Positions 47,729 to 50,721 of a stretch of DNA of 50,721 bases are shown piece after piece. The position numbers and the translations under genes were made by a program. Within the stretch, counting starts at the first letter, position 1. Each line of letters opens with the position of its first letter. The stretch covers positions 1 through 50,721 of the forward strand of contig NZ_SNYN01000032.1 in NCBI RefSeq assembly GCF_004363075.1, written 5' to 3'. Below the pieces are notes generated by a model. That model had not been told where the DNA came from. It saw nothing but the letters and a program-made list of their open reading frames with translations, and did no database searches. This DNA is from Actinorugispora endophytica (lineage in GTDB: Bacteria; Actinomycetota; Actinomycetes; Streptosporangiales; Streptosporangiaceae).

Positions 47729-48560
47729 GGACGGCGCCGCGGGCGAACTCCAGCACGGCCCTGTTGACCAGGTCGGGTCGCTGCTCGTGCGGGTAGTGGC
47801 CCGATCCGGGGACCATGAGGACGTCGGCCCCGATCCGTCCGCGGATCCAGTCGGCCTCGGCCGCGGGGTCCGGCCAGTCCGGATCGGCCTCGCCCATGAC
47901 GACCAGGGAGGGCACCGCGACCTCGGGGAGGCGCGTCTCCACCGCGGCGTGGGAGGAGCCGAAGGTCCTGATGACGGCGCGGTAGCGGTCCCGGGGACGC
48001 AGCGCCGCCGCGACGGCGGCCACGTGCTCACTGTGCCCCTCGGGGGCGGGCCCCGGGTACAGCTTGCCCATGTAGGCCTTGATCAGGGCGGGGCCCCAGG
48101 GGCGCAGGAACATCAGCCGCATGAGAAGCCGCCGGGCCGGGCCGCTCGGCGCGTCGCGCAGGAACGGGCCCGTGAGCACCAGCGCGGACACCAGGTCGGG
48201 CCGCTCCACAGAGGCCCACACCGCGGCCGCCGCCCCCATCGAGTTGCCGATCAGGACCGCGGGTCCGTCGCCCAGTTCGCCGATGAGCGCGATGGCGTCG
48301 GAGCCGGCGGCCTCGTCCCCGTATTCGTCGAAGGAGACGTCGCTGTCGCCGTGGCCGCGCAGGTCCATCGCGGCGACCCGGTACCCCTGCTCGGCCAGCG
48401 CCGGAGCGAGGAAGCGGAAGCTCCCGCGCACCGACCCCATGCCGGGGACGCACACGACGAGCGGCCCGGTGTTGCCGGCTCCGTAGAGGTCGTAAGCGAT
48501 GCGGCCCCGCCGCCGGTCCAGGAGTCTCACGGTGACGTCGCCCTTGTGGTTAATATCCAT
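47721..48560 (-). CDS. alpha/beta hydrolase
   Basis: 279 residues from ATG 48560 (MDINHKGDVTVRLLD); an earlier in-frame ATG at 48596 lies upstream of the operator and is unlikely. Oxyanion region VCVPGMGSVRGSF, nucleophile elbow GNSMGAAAAVW (Ser in G-x-S-x-G), acid Asp in VVMGEADPDWPDP, and catalytic His in VPGSGHYPHEQRP. The substrate is unknown. First gene of a three-gene operon, each overlapping the next. Confidence 0.9.
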   Translation of the reverse strand: MDINHKGDVTVRLLDRRRGRIAYDLYGAGNTGPLVVCVPGMGSVRGSFRFLAPALAEQGYRVAAMDLRGHGDSDVSFDEYGDEAAGSDAIALIGELGDGPAVLIGNSMGAAAAVWASVERPDLVSALVLTGPFLRDAPSGPARRLLMRLMFLRPWGPALIKAYMGKLYPGPAPEGHSEHVAAVAAALRPRDRYRAVIRTFGSSHAAVETRLPEVAVPSLVVMGEADPDWPDPAAEADWIRGRIGADVLMVPGSGHYPHEQRPDLVNRAVLEFARGAVRG

Positions 48561-48566
48561 AGCCTC

Positions 48567-48587
48567 GAAGCTAATGGCATTAGCTTC
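48567..48587. promoter_or_regulatory. TetR operator palindrome
   Basis: GAAGCTAATG-G-CATTAGCTTC: perfect 10-bp arms around one central base, 7-27 bases before the hydrolase ATG. The TAATG-CATTA core is typical of TetR operators. Its overlap with the expected promoter supports autorepression. Confidence 0.8.
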
Positions 48588-48795
48588 AGAATGCAAGAGG
48601 CCGGGGGAAACCGCCGAGACGGCGTGGGGGGGCGAACCGATACCGTAGAAGGGCCCGAGCGGCGAATCCCCGGGTGGAGCGGCCGCACAAGACCGGGGCG
48701 CGCCCCCGGACCACTCCGGGACGGCGTCGGACGGGAGCGACTCCCGCTGCGGCCACCGCCCGAACAGTCAACAGAGAGCCCGACGGAAAGACCAC

Positions 48796-50094
48796 ATGAC
48801 CGACATCATCGACGACCTCACGTGGCGCGGACTCCTCGCGCAGACCACCGACCTTGGCGATCTTCGCAAGGCACTCGCCGATGGCCCGGTCACCCTTTAT
48901 TGCGGCTTCGACCCGACGGCGGGGAGTCTGCACGTCGGCCACCTGACCCAGGCGCTCACACTGGCCCGCTTCCAGCGTGCGGGGCACCGGCCGATCGCCC
49001 TGGTCGGCGGGGGGACCGGCATGATCGGAGACCCCAAGCCCAACGCCGAGCGCTCGCTCAACCCGGTGGAGGCCATCCAGGGGTGGGTCGCGGCGCTGGG
49101 ACGGCAGCTCTCGGCCTTCCTGCGCTTCACCCCCGAGGGGGAGGCGCAGCGGCCCACCGACGCCGTCCTCGCGAACAACGCCGACTGGCTCGGGGAGCTG
49201 ACCGCGATCGGGCTGATGCGCGACGTCGGCAAGCACTTCAGTGTCAACCAGATGCTGGCCCGCGACACGGTCAAGTCCAGGCTCGACGGCGTCGGAATGA
49301 GCTACACCGAGTTCAGCTACGTGCTGCTGCAGTCCTACGACTACGTGGAGCTCTACCGCCGGTACGGCTGCACGCTCCAGACCGGCGGCAGCGACCAGTG
49401 GGGCAACATCACGGCGGGCCTCGACCTCATCCGGCGGATGGACGCCAACGAGCCGCACGGTCCCGCGCACGCCCTGACCACCAACCTGCTGACCAAGGCC
49501 GACGGAACCAAGTTCGGCAAGACCGAGAGCGGGACGGTCTGGCTGGACCCGGAGCTGACCAGTCCGTACGCCTTCTACCAGTTCTGGTTCAACTCCGACG
49601 ACCGGGACGTCTCCCGCTACCTGCGCGCCTTCAGTTTCCGCTCCCGCGAGGAGATCGAGGAGCTGGAGCGCCAGACCGCCGAGCGGCCCGCGGCGCGCGC
49701 CGCGCAGCGCGCGCTGGCCGAGGAGCTCACCACCCTGGTGCACGGCGACCAGGAGTGCCGGAACGTCATCGCGGCGAGCAGGGCGCTGTTCGGCCAGGGG
49801 GAGCTTGCGGAGTTGAACCCCGCGACCCTGGGCGCGGCCCTGGCGGAGGTGCCGCACGCCGAACTCGCCGGTCCGGCGGCCGGGCTTCCGTCGGTGGTGG
49901 ACCTGCTCGCCGAGACCGGCCTGGTCCCGAGCCGGTCGGCGGCGCGCCGCGCGGTGCAGGAGGGCGGGGCGTACCTGAACAACGCCAAGGTCGCCGACAT
50001 CGAGGCGCGGGTCACCGACGAGGACCTCCTGCACGGCAGGTACCTGGTCCTCCGCCGGGGTAAGCGCAACATCGGCGGGATCATCCTGCGGTAG
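48796..50094 (+). CDS. tyrS: tyrosyl-tRNA synthetase
   Basis: 432 residues from ATG 48796 with GGAAAG upstream. It charges tRNA-Tyr. Class I: FDPTAGSLHVGHLTQ is the HIGH region, GGSDQWGNITAGLDLI binds tyrosine, and KADGTKFGKTESG is the KMSKS region (KFGKT, as usual for TyrS). The C-terminal S4 RNA-binding domain (SRSAARRAVQEGGAYLNNAKV) is complete. It ends at a strong terminator, so the downstream promoters serve another unit. Confidence 0.97.
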   Translation: MTDIIDDLTWRGLLAQTTDLGDLRKALADGPVTLYCGFDPTAGSLHVGHLTQALTLARFQRAGHRPIALVGGGTGMIGDPKPNAERSLNPVEAIQGWVAALGRQLSAFLRFTPEGEAQRPTDAVLANNADWLGELTAIGLMRDVGKHFSVNQMLARDTVKSRLDGVGMSYTEFSYVLLQSYDYVELYRRYGCTLQTGGSDQWGNITAGLDLIRRMDANEPHGPAHALTTNLLTKADGTKFGKTESGTVWLDPELTSPYAFYQFWFNSDDRDVSRYLRAFSFRSREEIEELERQTAERPAARAAQRALAEELTTLVHGDQECRNVIAASRALFGQGELAELNPATLGAALAEVPHAELAGPAAGLPSVVDLLAETGLVPSRSAARRAVQEGGAYLNNAKVADIEARVTDEDLLHGRYLVLRRGKRNIGGIILR

Positions 50095-50110
50095 TGCCCG
50101 ACCGCGCTGT

Positions 50111-50144
50111 CGGTGCCCCCTTCCGAGCCCGGGAGGGGGCACCG
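50111..50144 (+). terminator. tyrS terminator
   Basis: CGGTGCCCCC (50111-50120) pairs perfectly with GGGGGCACCG (50135-50144), extended by four inner pairs (one G-U) around loop GAGCCC. It starts 17 bases after the tyrS stop. Confidence 0.75.
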
Positions 50145-50349
50145 TGTCGTCCACGGCAAGGGTCGGAATTTTTCCGGACCGGATGTTTGGCGCCGAGCCG
50201 GCAGGGGCAGGAGACCCGGTGCGAACAACAAACCGAGGCATACCGTGCGGACCTGAGGTCCAAGCCCGCGCGATCCCGAGGCGTCGAGACCTGGTTCAAG
50301 GTCTGGCCACCTTGCTGACCTGGGTGTTCACCCAAGGGGCAGGTTGTGT

Positions 50350-50378
50350 TTGACGTGTCTTCGGGAAGGACCTATCGT
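50350..50378 (+). promoter_or_regulatory. strong sigma-70-type promoter, probable rRNA promoter
   Basis: TTGACG (50350-50355), exactly 17 bases, then TATCGT (50373-50378). It is the best promoter in the window. It is directed out of the window with no protein gene after it, and is accompanied by more promoter-like boxes, as in multi-promoter rrn operons. Confidence 0.6.
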
Positions 50379-50470
50379 TACCCGAGCACCGCAGCCCTGC
50401 GGGTGGCCTCTTCGGTCTCCCCGCTCGTTCTGCGGAGCGGTTCGAGAGACACCGGTCGAAGCGTCTGCAG

Positions 50471-50576
50471 ACACTGGTAGTCTCACTTCTCGGCCCTTTC
50501 GGTCGAGAAGGTCCAGAAAAGCCAGAATGGAATTTCAAAGCGCCGGTTCGGCGCAGTGGAGAAACACTGGTAATCT
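50471..50576 (+). repeat. repeated box ACACTGGTARTCT in the probable rrn promoter region
   Basis: ACACTGGTAGTCT (50471-50483) recurs as ACACTGGTAATCT (50564-50576), 93 bases apart. Each ends in a -10-like TAGTCT or TAATCT, so these may be additional tandem rRNA promoters; their -35 boxes are weak. Confidence 0.45.
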
Positions 50577-50666
50577 GGAAAAGAACAAACGAGGAAAGGT
50601 CTCCTGGAGGTCTGGAATCGAGAATGACCTCCTTCTTTCGAGGGAGTCGCCGCGAAAAGCGCGAGT

Positions 50667-50695
50667 TTGCGCCGGCGCGGAGGCCCTGATAAAGT
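50667..50695 (+). promoter_or_regulatory. second clear promoter before the window end
   Basis: TTGCGC (50667-50672), 17 bases, TAAAGT (50690-50695). A GGAGGTC/GACCTCC hairpin (50606-50632) lies just upstream in the leader. Together with the first promoter this supports an rRNA operon, whose 16S gene would begin beyond base 50721. Confidence 0.5.
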
Positions 50696-50721
50696 CGGAG
50701 CGCAGGAACAAAGCGGAGAAT

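Overview
The window looks like a chromosomal segment of a high-GC filamentous actinomycete, most likely of the Nocardiopsis/Streptosporangiales kind, with Streptomyces relatives less likely. Reasons: very high G+C with G/C in third codon positions, frequent GTG and TTG starts, Ser/Thr kinases, XRE-DUF5753/DUF397 regulator pairs, conservon (cvn) operons, and an alaS-ruvX-mltG-aroE block next to infC-rpmI-rplT. The genus is an inference; no rRNA gene lies inside the window.

Layout. 1-5.5 kb: the end of an unknown gene, two Ser/Thr protein kinases on the minus strand (the second has a degenerate DFG motif), then the DUF948/DUF6167 pair that normally sits just upstream of alaS. 5.5-15.8 kb: an accessory island that separates DUF6167 from alaS. 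It holds a truncated regulator and a possible transposase stub, a hypothetical protein, an XRE-DUF5753/DUF397 pair, a NUDIX hydrolase, an HTH-TPR regulator, and the main find, a compact lasso-peptide cluster with a tailoring acetyltransferase. Behind that cluster lie truncated DUF6879 and frameshifted DUF6082 remnants. 15.8-30 kb: core genes alaS, ruvX, mltG, aroE, infC (apparent AUC start), rpmI, rplT, an rRNA 2'-O-methyltransferase, a PAS sensor kinase, pheS and pheT. 30-39 kb: a MarR regulator, a long perfect palindrome, an FAD oxidoreductase, then argC-J-B-D-R and argH behind a palindromic ARG-box-like operator. 39-46.5 kb: a complete conservon (cvnA-B-C-D), a CbiX-like protein lacking a key His, and a second, incomplete conservon made only of the sensor kinase and DUF742. 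46.5-50.7 kb: a three-gene minus-strand operon (alpha/beta hydrolase, TetR, membrane protein) with a palindromic operator, tyrS, and at least two promoter-like sites that probably drive an rRNA operon starting just past the window end.

The lasso cluster (11207-14422) is self-consistent. A 41-residue precursor with Thr at -2 and a 15-residue core GVGKAKSEAKRQPYN (Gly1-Glu8 ring) is followed by the cyclase, a fused RRE-leader protease and a GNAT acetyltransferase, with 4-bp overlaps between the last three genes. The core resembles albusnodin, the acetylated lasso peptide, including Lys at position 10. No dedicated exporter is visible. A divergent HTH-TPR gene is the obvious candidate regulator.

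All assignments come from reading the sequence and from memory of protein families. No search was run.
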